A DNA stretch of 64,000 bases from Campylobacter jejuni (GTDB lineage Bacteria > Campylobacterota > Campylobacteria > Campylobacterales > Campylobacteraceae), in the NCBI RefSeq assembly GCF_001457695.1, contig NZ_LN831025.1, positions 496,001 through 560,000 of the forward strand. The letters are read 5' to 3'. Shown here piece by piece: positions 47,520 through 56,670 of the stretch. The position numbers were made by a program, and so were the translations under genes. Below the pieces are notes generated by a model. That model had not been told where the DNA came from, made no database searches, and saw nothing but the letters and a program-made list of their open reading frames with translations. Positions within the stretch are counted from its first letter, which is position 1. Each line of letters starts with the position of its first letter.

Positions 47520-48583
47520 TGGGTGTTTTAGACATTGTAAAAGCAGGGGTGATTAGCGGAGATGAGCTTAATAAAGTTTATGACTATGCTAAAGCAGAGG
47601 GTTTTGCTATCCCTGCTGTTAATGTTGTAGGAACTGATTCTATTAATGCAGTTTTAGAAGCTGCAAAAAAAGTTAACTCTCCAGTTATTATCCAGTTTTC
47701 AAATGGTGGGGCAAAATTTTATGCAGGAAAAAATTGTCCTAATGGAGAAGTTTTAGGTGCAATTAGTGGAGCTAAACATGTGCATTTACTTGCTAAAGCT
47801 TATGGTGTACCTGTGATTTTACACACTGATCATGCTGCAAGAAAACTTTTGCCTTGGATTGATGGGCTTATTGAGGCAAATGCACAATATAAAAAAACCC
47901 ATGGACAAGCTTTATTTAGTTCTCATATGCTTGATCTTAGCGAAGAAAGTTTAGAAGAAAATCTTAGCACTTGTGAAGTTTATCTTCAAAAACTTGATAC
48001 TTTAGGTGTCGCGCTTGAAATAGAACTAGGTTGTACAGGTGGCGAAGAAGATGGAGTGGATAATACAGGTATTGATAATTCCAAGCTTTATACCCAACCA
48101 GAAGATGTAGCACTTGCATATGAAAGACTTGGAAAGATTAGTGATAAATTTTCGATCGCAGCAAGTTTTGGAAATGTACATGGAGTTTACAAGCCAGGAA
48201 ATGTTAGCTTACAACCTGAAATTTTAAAAAATTCTCAAAAATTTGTCAAAGATAAATTTGCTTTAAAAAATGATAAACCTATAAATTTTGTATTTCACGG
48301 CGGTAGCGGTAGCGAGCTAAAAGATATTAAAAATGCAGTAAGCTATGGCGTAATTAAGATGAATATTGACACAGATACCCAGTGGGCTTTTTGGGATGGG
48401 GTGCGTGAATATGAACTTAAAAATAGGGCTTATTTGCAAGGACAAATTGGAAATCCAGAAGGTGATGACAAACCAAATAAAAAATACTATGATCCGCGTG
48501 TTTGGTTAAGAAGTGGCGAAGAGAGTATGATAAAACGTCTTGAAATCGCTTTTGAAGATTTAAATTGTATTAATAAAAACTAA
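47519..48583 (+). CDS. fba: Class II fructose-bisphosphate aldolase
   Basis: 354 aa. Zinc-ligand blocks LHTDHAARK and the VHGVYKPGN / VFHGGSGS region with the substrate loop IDTDTQWAFWDG. As this lineage lacks phosphofructokinase, it serves mainly gluconeogenesis. It is coupled to peb4 by a TAATG junction and followed by a strong terminator. Confidence 0.96.
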   Translation: MGVLDIVKAGVISGDELNKVYDYAKAEGFAIPAVNVVGTDSINAVLEAAKKVNSPVIIQFSNGGAKFYAGKNCPNGEVLGAISGAKHVHLLAKAYGVPVILHTDHAARKLLPWIDGLIEANAQYKKTHGQALFSSHMLDLSEESLEENLSTCEVYLQKLDTLGVALEIELGCTGGEEDGVDNTGIDNSKLYTQPEDVALAYERLGKISDKFSIAASFGNVHGVYKPGNVSLQPEILKNSQKFVKDKFALKNDKPINFVFHGGSGSELKDIKNAVSYGVIKMNIDTDTQWAFWDGVREYELKNRAYLQGQIGNPEGDDKPNKKYYDPRVWLRSGEESMIKRLEIAFEDLNCINKN

Positions 48584-48610
48584 GCATTTTAAAGGCTTAG
48601 TTTTATTTTG
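48576..48610 (+). terminator. Intrinsic terminator of peb4-fba
   Basis: AAAACTAAGC (48576-48585) pairs perfectly with GCTTAGTTTT (48595-48604) around a 9-base loop, followed by ATTTTG. It begins in the last codons of fba. Confidence 0.82.
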
Positions 48611-48677
48611 TTTTAAAAATTTTTATCAAATTAAGTAGCAATCTTTAAAATAAAATTTTTAATGAGGTATTGGTTTC

Positions 48678-50120
48678 ATGGATATTAAATCAGATGAAAT
48701 TTCAGAACTTGTTTTGCCTGAAGGCAAAGATGCAAGAGGTTCTTTGGTTTATTTTAAAATTATTTTTATTCCAGCTTTTCTTTATATTTTGATTTTATTG
48801 GGTTATTTTAATGTAATTGACTTTAAGGTTGAATTGCATACGGTTATTATGACAGGTGTGATTTTTTTTACAGCATTGATTTTTGCTAGACATAGTGCTG
48901 AGTATGCGTATAGTATTTTTGAACAACAAAAAGATGAATTTAAACAGGCTTTAAAAAGATATATTATGAGGCATTTTCTTGCCATAGGGAAAGACACGAA
49001 ATCAAATGCCAATTTTGATGACTTTGCTTATGCATATATTAAAGGTGCAAGAAATGAGAATTTTGCTAGTATAGGTTCGGCAATTTTTCCAATGATGGGA
49101 ATTTTAGGAACTTTTATCAGCATAGCTTTTTCAATGCCAAATTTTAGCTCTAGTGATACAGCCGCTTTAGAACAAGAAATTGCAGATTTGTTAAGTGGAG
49201 TAGGAACTGCTTTTTATGTTTCAATTTATGGAATTTTTCTTGCATTATGGTGGATGTTTTTTGAAAAATATGGTAAAAGCAAAATAGATCGTTTGCTAAA
49301 TCGTCAAAAAAATGCTACAAGTGGATTTTTTTGGACAAAAGAAGAGCTTGATCAAAGATATTTAACTGAGAGTTTGCAACATTTTGAAAAAATTGGCGCA
49401 ATTTTTAAACAAGTTAGTAATGATGATTTTTTTGCAGAGCTTGATCATGCTATTGATAGAAAATTTGGTATTTTCCAAGATATGCTAAATGTAGAAGAAA
49501 AGGCTATTAGATTAAGTAGTGAACACATCAAACAAACCATGGGTGAGCTTAGTAAAGCACAAAGAGATCAACGCGATCTCGGAAAGCTTTATAGCGAAAT
49601 GTTAAATGGTATAGGTTTGCTCAATCAAAATTTAAAAGAAATCAATACAAGAATGTCAGAACAATATAATCGCTTGCTCGATATCAGTAGTGATAAAATT
49701 CATCATCTTGATAAGACGCTAAGTGCATTCGATGAAAAAGTAGAGCGTTTTGGTAAAAATTTTGAACTTTATGAAAAAGCAATGTTGGAAAGTCAAGAAA
49801 AGGTTTTTGAGGGATTTAAAGCAAGCTTGTTTGAAGGTATGCATAAATTTAAAGAAGTATACGAAGAAGAAAAAAGTATCGATGCTAAAATCAAAATGAT
49901 GGATGAGCTTAAAAAAGAAATGAAAGCACTTGATGAAGAAACAAGTCAAATGATGAGCAAGCTTTCTGGGGATGAAAATCAGAATAAAGAAAATGAAACC
50001 AAACAAATAGAAGATTTTTCAGAGTCTAAGACTGAAGAAAATCAAGATGAAATTCAAGCAGAAATATCTAAGCAAGAAAGCAATGATGAGTTAAAAAATG
50101 AAGATAAAGAAAATAAATGA
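48678..50120 (+). CDS. MotA/TolQ/ExbB-type proton-channel protein with long coiled-coil tail (ZorA-like)
   Basis: 480 aa. Four hydrophobic segments (about 27-45, 54-71, 132-152, 176-197); the third and fourth, IGSAIFPMMGILGTFISIAF and GVGTAFYVSIYGIFLALWWM, form the MotA/ExbB core. A cytoplasmic tail of about 280 residues is helical and coiled-coil, ending in a Glu/Lys-rich stretch. This size and tail resemble ZorA rather than the flagellar MotA. It overlaps its OmpA-domain partner by 4 bases. An orphan ion-driven motor of unknown purpose. Confidence 0.82.
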   Translation: MDIKSDEISELVLPEGKDARGSLVYFKIIFIPAFLYILILLGYFNVIDFKVELHTVIMTGVIFFTALIFARHSAEYAYSIFEQQKDEFKQALKRYIMRHFLAIGKDTKSNANFDDFAYAYIKGARNENFASIGSAIFPMMGILGTFISIAFSMPNFSSSDTAALEQEIADLLSGVGTAFYVSIYGIFLALWWMFFEKYGKSKIDRLLNRQKNATSGFFWTKEELDQRYLTESLQHFEKIGAIFKQVSNDDFFAELDHAIDRKFGIFQDMLNVEEKAIRLSSEHIKQTMGELSKAQRDQRDLGKLYSEMLNGIGLLNQNLKEINTRMSEQYNRLLDISSDKIHHLDKTLSAFDEKVERFGKNFELYEKAMLESQEKVFEGFKASLFEGMHKFKEVYEEEKSIDAKIKMMDELKKEMKALDEETSQMMSKLSGDENQNKENETKQIEDFSESKTEENQDEIQAEISKQESNDELKNEDKENK

Positions 50121-51070
50121 AAAATGAGTCAAAAGAAGATAGCAATTTTTGGATAGCTTATGCTGATTTAATGGCAGGATTGCTGTTTGTTTTTATTTTG
50201 CTAATAGGTGCTATTGTTGTAAAATATGTTTTAACTCAAAGTGATTTAAAAGAAATCAAAGACAATCTCAATAAACAAGAGGCACGCTTAGAGGAGAGCA
50301 AAGAAGAGCTTAGAAATAAAGAAGCCATAGTGTTTAAACTAAGTTCTGATTTAAACAATGCTTCTAGTGCTTTAAATCTTGCTAATTCTCAAAAAGCAGA
50401 ATTAGAGGCTAATATTACAAATTACAAGCAGTTAAGCAAAGATTTAAACTCAACTTTAGATAATAAAGATAAGCAAATTTTGATTTTACTAGGTCAACTA
50501 GAGAAAAAAGATGAAGAGCTTAAAAATTTACAAGAAGATTTTCAAAAAGCTAAAGAAAAGGTGCGAAATCTTGGTTTGATTCGTGAAAATTTAAGCAAGG
50601 AATTACAAAGTAAGCTTGATAATAATATCACTATAGATGAAAAGACAGGATCTATTTCTTTGCCTGCTGAAGTACTTTTTGATAAAGATTCTTATGTGTT
50701 AAAAAATGAGGCAAAGGCAAGTTTGAGAAAAATCTTAAGCGAATATTTTGATGCTATTCTTGAAGATCCAAAAATTTTTTCTAACATTGAAAATATCATT
50801 ATTGAAGGACATACTGATAGTGATGGATCTTATATTTATAATTTAGATTTGTCGCAAAAAAGAGCTTATGAGGTGATGAATTTTATCTATACTTTTTATA
50901 AGAGTGATAAGCTTCAAAAGCTTTTAATGGCAAGTGGACGTTCTTTTTCAGATCCTGTGTTTGTCAACGGAGTTGAAGATAAGGATAAGAGTCGTCGCAT
51001 AGAAATAAAATTTAGCATTAAAAATGATAATGCTTTAAAAGATGTAGAAAAATTCTTTGAATTTCATTAA
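50117..51070 (+). CDS. MotB-like protein with OmpA peptidoglycan-binding domain (ZorB-like)
   Basis: 317 aa. A single membrane helix near the N-terminus contains the ion-pathway Asp (AYADLMAGLLFVF, Asp17). A coiled-coil region (about 45-165) leads to an OmpA-like domain with IIIEGHTDSDG and LSQKRAYEVMNF near 235-260, for anchoring to peptidoglycan. With the preceding gene it forms a stator-type pair. It overlaps the next gene by 14 bases. Confidence 0.85.
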   Translation: MKNESKEDSNFWIAYADLMAGLLFVFILLIGAIVVKYVLTQSDLKEIKDNLNKQEARLEESKEELRNKEAIVFKLSSDLNNASSALNLANSQKAELEANITNYKQLSKDLNSTLDNKDKQILILLGQLEKKDEELKNLQEDFQKAKEKVRNLGLIRENLSKELQSKLDNNITIDEKTGSISLPAEVLFDKDSYVLKNEAKASLRKILSEYFDAILEDPKIFSNIENIIIEGHTDSDGSYIYNLDLSQKRAYEVMNFIYTFYKSDKLQKLLMASGRSFSDPVFVNGVEDKDKSRRIEIKFSIKNDNALKDVEKFFEFH

Positions 51071-51932
51071 AACAATTAGTCCTATACAAAAAATCAATTT
51101 TAACGGATTTGAATTTTATATTAAAAGAGATGATTTATTAGGAGAAATTAATGGAAATAAAGCTAGGAAACTTGCTTTTTATATCCATCAAAGATATCCT
51201 AAAAATCAATCTTTTGTAAGTTATGGAGGAAGCCAAAGTAATGCTTTGGCGGCATTAAGTATTTTTGCTAAACAAAGATCATATAAGCTTGTTTTTGCTT
51301 GTGAAAAAATTTCTACTTTTCTTAAGAATAATCCTTGTGGAAACTATGCTTTAGCTTTAGAAAATGGTGTTGATTTTGTAGAAAATATCCATTCTTTATC
51401 TTTAAAGCAATTTGCTTTGTCTTTGTGTAAAAAAGATGATATTTTTATAGAACAAGGCATAGCTAATTTAGAAGCTCAATATGGCTATATGGAACTTGCT
51501 CAAGAAATTCAAATGCAAAGTCAAAGTTTAAAGCTTGATTTTGATATTTTTTTACCTTCGGGCACAGGCACTTCGGCAGCTTTTTTGGCAAAGTATTCTA
51601 AATTTAAAGTATTTACTTGCGCTTGTGTAGGTGATATTAAATATCTTAAAAAACAAATTTTAACATTAGATCCAAGCTATGATTTTTCAAATTTAGAATT
51701 TTTAACAAGTGATAAAAAATATCACTTTGCTAGACCGTATAAAGAATTTTATGAGCTTTATATGAATTTAAAGTTAAAGTGCAATATAGAATTTGACTTG
51801 TTGTATGATATTTTAGGATTAAGTATAGCATTAAAACAAGAGTGGAAAAAACCATTGCTTTATATACATCAAGGTGGAATTTTAGGAAATTCCACTATGC
51901 TAGAGAGATATAAATTTAAAAAACTAGTTTAA
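51057..51932 (+). CDS. PLP-dependent ACC deaminase / D-cysteine desulfhydrase-like enzyme
   Basis: 291 aa. FYIKRDDLLGEINGNKARKL contains the PLP Lys (in NKARK) and SYGGSQSNALAAL binds the substrate carboxylate; LPSGTGTSAAFLAKY holds the phosphate cup. Shorter than the usual 330 aa. The fold is that of ACC deaminase and D-cysteine desulfhydrase; the actual substrate cannot be decided. It converges on the NSS transporter with 9 bases of overlap. Confidence 0.82.
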   Translation: MNFIKTISPIQKINFNGFEFYIKRDDLLGEINGNKARKLAFYIHQRYPKNQSFVSYGGSQSNALAALSIFAKQRSYKLVFACEKISTFLKNNPCGNYALALENGVDFVENIHSLSLKQFALSLCKKDDIFIEQGIANLEAQYGYMELAQEIQMQSQSLKLDFDIFLPSGTGTSAAFLAKYSKFKVFTCACVGDIKYLKKQILTLDPSYDFSNLEFLTSDKKYHFARPYKEFYELYMNLKLKCNIEFDLLYDILGLSIALKQEWKKPLLYIHQGGILGNSTMLERYKFKKLV

Positions 51933-53267
51933 AATTCCATAGATAAAAATGATTAAAATAATCAAAGGCACTATATATTTTACATAATAAAACCAAATTC
52001 CAAACCATGAACTTTTAAGTGTATTGTTATTGCTAAGTTCTTTTAGACTTTCTTGTTTACCTAAAATCCAACCTACATAAATGCAGCAAAAAAATGCAGT
52101 TAAAACAAACAAAATATTTCCACTAATGAAATCAAAACTATCAAAAATGTTTTTTCCTTTGATGATAACAATATCACGCCAAGGCCCATAAGTTAGAATA
52201 CAGGGAAGATTGCCAAGTATGAAGATAAACCCTAGAGTTAGGTTAATAGAAAGATTTTTAGAATATTTAAATTTTTCTTCTAATACGCTAATAATAACTT
52301 GATAAATTGGCAAGCTTGTGGTTAAAGCTGCAATCAAGAGTAAGATAAAAAATAAAATACACACAATGGTGCCAAAATGGATATGAGAAAATGCTATAGG
52401 TAAAGTTTCAAAAACCAAAGAAGGCCCGCTATCTGGAGCAAGTCCCGCTGAGAAAAGTGCTGGAAAAATCATAAAACCAGCCAAAACAGCTATGATAGTA
52501 TTTAAAACCCCTGTATAAATAGCGGTTTTTGCCATATTTTCATTTTTATGAAGATGAGATGAAAGTGTTATCATTACCCCAAAACCTAGGGATAAAGCAA
52601 AAAAGACTTGTCCTAAAACATCGATTAAAAGTTTTGGTGATAAAATTTTACTAAAATCAGGTTCAAGATAAAATTTAACTCCAGCCATAGCTCCATCAAG
52701 GGTTAAATTGCGTCCTACAACAATAATAAGACAGATAAATAATAAAGGCATTAAAAATTTTACGGATTTTTCTATACCATCTATAATGCCTCTTTTTAAA
52801 ATAATATAATTAATAATTACAAAAACAGTGGTAAAAATACCAACTCCTAAAGGATTGAAGGCTATTTTGTCGTTAAAAAACTGATGAGTAAATTCTTTGC
52901 TTACTACATTGGCAAGACTAAAATTCCCTAGGGTTAATTCCCAAATATAAACTAAAACCCATCCTCCAAGTACCATGTAGTAAGCCATTATGCCAAAGCT
53001 TCCTAAAAGTCCCATATATCCAATACTTTGCCATTTTTGTTTGAAAGCATCTACGCTATTTGTCATCGCTTTTCTGCCTATGATATTTTCAACTAAAATA
53101 ACAGGAATGCCTATGATGATCATAGCTATACAAAAAACTAATACATAAGCACCGCCACCATTTTCTCCTACAAGATAGGGAAAACGCCAAGTTGCTCCAA
53201 ATCCTATGGTTGCTCCAGCAACTGTTAGAATATAAGTTAGTGTGCTACTCCATGTTTGTCTTTGCAT
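51924..53267 (-). CDS. Sodium:neurotransmitter symporter (NSS) family transporter
   Basis: 447 aa, about twelve membrane segments. TM1 reads TVAGATIGFGATWRFPYLVGENGGGAY, the Na+/substrate-site signature of LeuT-like proteins. It probably imports amino acids with sodium; specificity is unknown. AAGGATAATC-type site before the start. Confidence 0.9.
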   Translation of the reverse strand: MQRQTWSSTLTYILTVAGATIGFGATWRFPYLVGENGGGAYVLVFCIAMIIIGIPVILVENIIGRKAMTNSVDAFKQKWQSIGYMGLLGSFGIMAYYMVLGGWVLVYIWELTLGNFSLANVVSKEFTHQFFNDKIAFNPLGVGIFTTVFVIINYIILKRGIIDGIEKSVKFLMPLLFICLIIVVGRNLTLDGAMAGVKFYLEPDFSKILSPKLLIDVLGQVFFALSLGFGVMITLSSHLHKNENMAKTAIYTGVLNTIIAVLAGFMIFPALFSAGLAPDSGPSLVFETLPIAFSHIHFGTIVCILFFILLLIAALTTSLPIYQVIISVLEEKFKYSKNLSINLTLGFIFILGNLPCILTYGPWRDIVIIKGKNIFDSFDFISGNILFVLTAFFCCIYVGWILGKQESLKELSNNNTLKSSWFGIWFYYVKYIVPLIILIIFIYGILN

Positions 53268-53317
53268 GATTATCCTTTCGAAAAAGAATTATTTTACCTA
53301 AAAATAACTTTAAAAAC

Positions 53318-53986
53318 TTATAAGCTATCCATATAGCTTATATCGTAAGTATTTTTTAAGCGTTTGTGTATCGTTTCGTGCCAATTTTGAGATATGAGAG
53401 AGTTTAATTTTTCTAATTTATTTAATAAATTCGGATTTTGCTTAAGAATTTGATGCGGGGAGTAAAAAAGTTGATTGAGTTCAAATACACTAAGTGAAGT
53501 AGAATTTTTTTCTAAAATTTTAATGTTTTCATGCTTTCGTATTTGTCCAACTTGTAAAACTTTATAATACCATCCACTCAAGCCCGTTTTAAAAATTTCA
53601 TGTGTAAAATTTGGATTATTGTGAATTTTAGAAATTTTTACACAAGGTTTTCTAGGTTCGCTTACTTGCAGTATTGCATTTGAAATTTGATGTATATCAC
53701 CTATGCAAACATTTTGTTCGCAAAGCCCATCGATGCTCAAATTTTCACCCATTGAGCCAAAATTTAGCTTTTTATTAAGAAATCTTTCCCATATAGGATA
53801 GTTTTGACAAGAATTGGCAAAAATAGCCTTATGGTAGCCTCCATGATGAATTTTATCAGCTATTTGATCATCTAAAATACCTAGAAAATCAATTTGTGTT
53901 TCTTCTAGGTAAGTGTCTTTAATAAATGCACTTTGGAAATTTTTATAGTTTTTAATTTTCCCTATTTGCAAACTTTGAATTTTCAT
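53318..53986 (-). CDS. MOSC-domain protein (YiiM-like)
   Basis: 222 aa. The MOSC signature is visible: FGSMGENLSIDGL, then VCIGDIHQI and VSEPRKPCVKI with the conserved Cys that carries sulfur or ligates molybdenum. YiiM proteins reduce N-hydroxylated compounds with the molybdenum cofactor. It overlaps dsbD by 4 bases. Confidence 0.87.
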   Translation of the reverse strand: MKIQSLQIGKIKNYKNFQSAFIKDTYLEETQIDFLGILDDQIADKIHHGGYHKAIFANSCQNYPIWERFLNKKLNFGSMGENLSIDGLCEQNVCIGDIHQISNAILQVSEPRKPCVKISKIHNNPNFTHEIFKTGLSGWYYKVLQVGQIRKHENIKILEKNSTSLSVFELNQLFYSPHQILKQNPNLLNKLEKLNSLISQNWHETIHKRLKNTYDISYMDSL

Positions 53987-55686
53987 GGTTCTAGTTTTTT
54001 TAATAAATCATCAGCACTGATAAAACCTGTGATTTTTAATTTTTCTTTTCCATTTTCAAAGAAAATTAAAACAGGTGGGCCAAAAACATTAAATTCTTTC
54101 ATGGTTTTAATTTGTTCATTATTATTTTCACTTACATCAACTTTGATAAGTTTGTAATTTTGCATTTTTTGTATGATTCTTTCATCACTAAAGGTTAATT
54201 CATCTAAAAGTTTGCAATTTTCACACCAAGATGCAGTAAAATCAAGCATTATGGGCTTTGTATTTGTTTGTATTTCTTGCTTTAATTGTTCAAAATTGTT
54301 GATATAATCATAGCTTAAAGCAGGTTTTGAGGCAGATATAGTATTGAAATTTAAGGGATTTAAGAAATTTTTAGCCCCAAAAAGTCCCCCTAGGAAAATA
54401 CTTAGAGAATAAGCTAAAATAAGAATTAAAATGCTTTTTTTAATTTTAGAAATTATTGTAAAACTTTTTTCAAAAATTCCCATAAAAACACTAAAAAATA
54501 CACCTAAAATTCCATAGGCAATTAAAATGTAATTTTCTTCAATAATTCTAGAAAGTATCCAAATGGCCATAGCCAACATAACAAAACCAAAGAAAATTTT
54601 TACTTTTTCCATCCAAAAACCAGGTTTAATAAAACCTAATCCTAAGCCTATGAAAAGCAAAGGTATACCCATGCCAAAACTCATGGTAAAAAGTGCACTA
54701 CCACCTAATAAAGCATTGCCTGTATTGGCTATATAAATTAAAGCACCTGCTAAAGGAGCTGCTACGCAAGGACCTACTATTAAAGCAGATAAAAATCCCA
54801 TGATGGCTATGCCTAAAACTCCTTTCCCTTTTTCGCTTTTTTTATGTATAAAGGTTTGAAATCTTAATGGCAATTCAAAACGAAAAGCTCCAAACATAGC
54901 AAAAGCAAAAGCTATGAAAATTAGAGCAAAAAGAATTAAAATAATAGGTTTTTGTAAAATTCCTTGAATGCTTGCTCCTAGAAAACTTGCTATAACTCCA
55001 GCAATAGCATAGGCTAAAGACATGAAAAAAACATAGATAAAAGAGAGAAAAAAACTATATTTTTTTGAAAATTTAGCATTACTTTTTGCTACGATAAGAG
55101 AAGATAAAATCGGAATCATAGGTAAAATACAAGGTGTTAAGGAGAGTAAAAGTCCATAGCCAAAAAAACTTAGCAAAATCCAAAAAAAGTTATCTGTTGC
55201 TAAAAAATTTGCTATAGAGCTTTCTTCAGATTCAATTTTAGTTTTTTTATCTGTTTTTTGAGCTTTGTAAGGTTTTGAAATTTCAAAAGCATCTTTTTTA
55301 GAAATGAGATCAAAGTACCAAGTTTGAGGATTATAACACAAGCCTTGTTCAGAACAGCCTTGAAATTCGAGTTTGATTAAATTTGTGGTATTTTTTGCAA
55401 AGCGCTCTAGTAATAAATTTGGCAAAGCTAAATTTAATTTTTGATAATAAACATTTTCATTACCTCTTGTAGAACTTTGAGGTAGATTAATCAAAGAACT
55501 TATATCTTTTTCGTTTATATATAATTTAAGTTTATTAGAATAAAGATAAATATCTTTTCCAAGTTCAATATCAATTGAGATAGAGTTATTATAAGAGTTT
55601 GATTTTACATTAAAAGCTTCATTTAAAGACAATATAGAAGCAAAACATAAACAAAAACTTAATAAAATAATACCAAAAATACGCAT
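53983..55686 (-). CDS. dsbD: Thiol:disulfide interchange protein DsbD
   Basis: 567 aa with the three DsbD parts in order: signal peptide and periplasmic alpha domain (CSEQGLCYNP holding two Cys, about residue 105), an eight-helix beta domain (TPCILPMIPILSS and VGPCVAAPL Cys pair), and a thioredoxin-like gamma domain (FTASWCENCKLLDEL). It passes electrons from cytoplasmic thioredoxin to the periplasm. Confidence 0.95.
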   Translation of the reverse strand: MRIFGIILLSFCLCFASILSLNEAFNVKSNSYNNSISIDIELGKDIYLYSNKLKLYINEKDISSLINLPQSSTRGNENVYYQKLNLALPNLLLERFAKNTTNLIKLEFQGCSEQGLCYNPQTWYFDLISKKDAFEISKPYKAQKTDKKTKIESEESSIANFLATDNFFWILLSFFGYGLLLSLTPCILPMIPILSSLIVAKSNAKFSKKYSFFLSFIYVFFMSLAYAIAGVIASFLGASIQGILQKPIILILFALIFIAFAFAMFGAFRFELPLRFQTFIHKKSEKGKGVLGIAIMGFLSALIVGPCVAAPLAGALIYIANTGNALLGGSALFTMSFGMGIPLLFIGLGLGFIKPGFWMEKVKIFFGFVMLAMAIWILSRIIEENYILIAYGILGVFFSVFMGIFEKSFTIISKIKKSILILILAYSLSIFLGGLFGAKNFLNPLNFNTISASKPALSYDYINNFEQLKQEIQTNTKPIMLDFTASWCENCKLLDELTFSDERIIQKMQNYKLIKVDVSENNNEQIKTMKEFNVFGPPVLIFFENGKEKLKITGFISADDLLKKLEP

Positions 55687-55730
55687 AAATTTCCTAAAAA
55701 CTTATTTTTTCCTTTATTTTTAGCTTCAAT

Positions 55731-55736
55731 TATAAT
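55731..55736 (+). promoter_or_regulatory. Candidate -10 of ppk2
   Basis: AATTATAATTTATT includes TATAAT 44 bases upstream of the ATG at 55781, in the divergent gap between dsbD and ppk2. Confidence 0.5.
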
Positions 55737-55780
55737 TTATTATGGTAAATTTGCTTTAAATACTTTATAAAGGTTTGAAA

Positions 55781-56662
55781 ATGCAAGAAAATAATTCTCC
55801 AAAAACGCAAGCGGCTGTTAAAAAGAATGAAATTTATGTTTCTGTTAAAAGAAAGAAAAGTACAATAGAATATGAAAAAGATTTAAAGAATTTGCAAATT
55901 GAGCTTTTGAAATTTCAAAATCATGTTAAAGCCAAGGGTTTAAAGGTTCTTATACTTATAGAAGGGCGTGATGCGGCTGGAAAAGGTGGAGCGATTAAAC
56001 GTTTGATTGAGCATTTAAATCCGCGTGGCTGCCGCGTTGTGGCTCTTGAAAAACCTAGTGATGTGGAAAAAACACAGTGGTATTTTCAGCGTTATATAGC
56101 ACATTTGCCCTCGGCCGGTGAGATTGTGATTTTTGACAGATCTTGGTATAATCGTGCAGGAGTAGAACCGGTTATGGGTTTTTGTACACCGCAACAACAT
56201 AAAGATTTTTTAAGAGAAGTGCCTTTGTTTGAAAATATGATTTCAAATAGTGATATTATTTTTTTTAAATTTTATTTTTCAGTATCAAAAGATGAGCAAA
56301 AAAAACGTTTTGAAAAACGCCGAAGCGATCCGCTTAAACAATATAAATTATCTCCTGTGGATCAAAAATCGCAAGAATTATGGGATAAATATACTTTAGC
56401 TAAATACTCTATGCTTTTAGCATCTAATACTCCAACTTGTCCTTGGACTATTATTTCTTCTGATGATAAGAAAAAAGCAAGATTAAATTTATTGCGTTTT
56501 ATACTTTCTAAGGTAGAATATCCAAATAAAAAAACTGGAGATTTTTCCAAAATTGATGCAAAATTAGTGCGTAGTGGAGAAGAAGAAATACGAAAAATGG
56601 AGGCGAATTTGGAAAAACTTGATAGTAAAAAAGCAGATGAGAAAATAAAAGATTTAGATTAA
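55781..56662 (+). CDS. ppk2: Polyphosphate kinase 2
   Basis: 293 aa from ATG 55781 behind AAAGG; a TTG at 55775 is in frame but fits less well. Walker A is EGRDAAGKGGAIK near residue 65, and FDRSWYNRAGVEPVMGFC the lid/Walker B region. It makes GTP or ATP from polyphosphate. In C. jejuni ppk2 affects stress survival and colonisation. Co-directional with the M20 hydrolase 8 bases downstream. Confidence 0.95.
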   Translation: MQENNSPKTQAAVKKNEIYVSVKRKKSTIEYEKDLKNLQIELLKFQNHVKAKGLKVLILIEGRDAAGKGGAIKRLIEHLNPRGCRVVALEKPSDVEKTQWYFQRYIAHLPSAGEIVIFDRSWYNRAGVEPVMGFCTPQQHKDFLREVPLFENMISNSDIIFFKFYFSVSKDEQKKRFEKRRSDPLKQYKLSPVDQKSQELWDKYTLAKYSMLLASNTPTCPWTIISSDDKKKARLNLLRFILSKVEYPNKKTGDFSKIDAKLVRSGEEEIRKMEANLEKLDSKKADEKIKDLD

Positions 56663-56670
56663 GGAAAAGA

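Noticed and set aside
48678-51070. Complete Zorya defence system
   Set aside because: Only the motor pair is present; no ZorC, ZorD or ZorE-like gene is adjacent.
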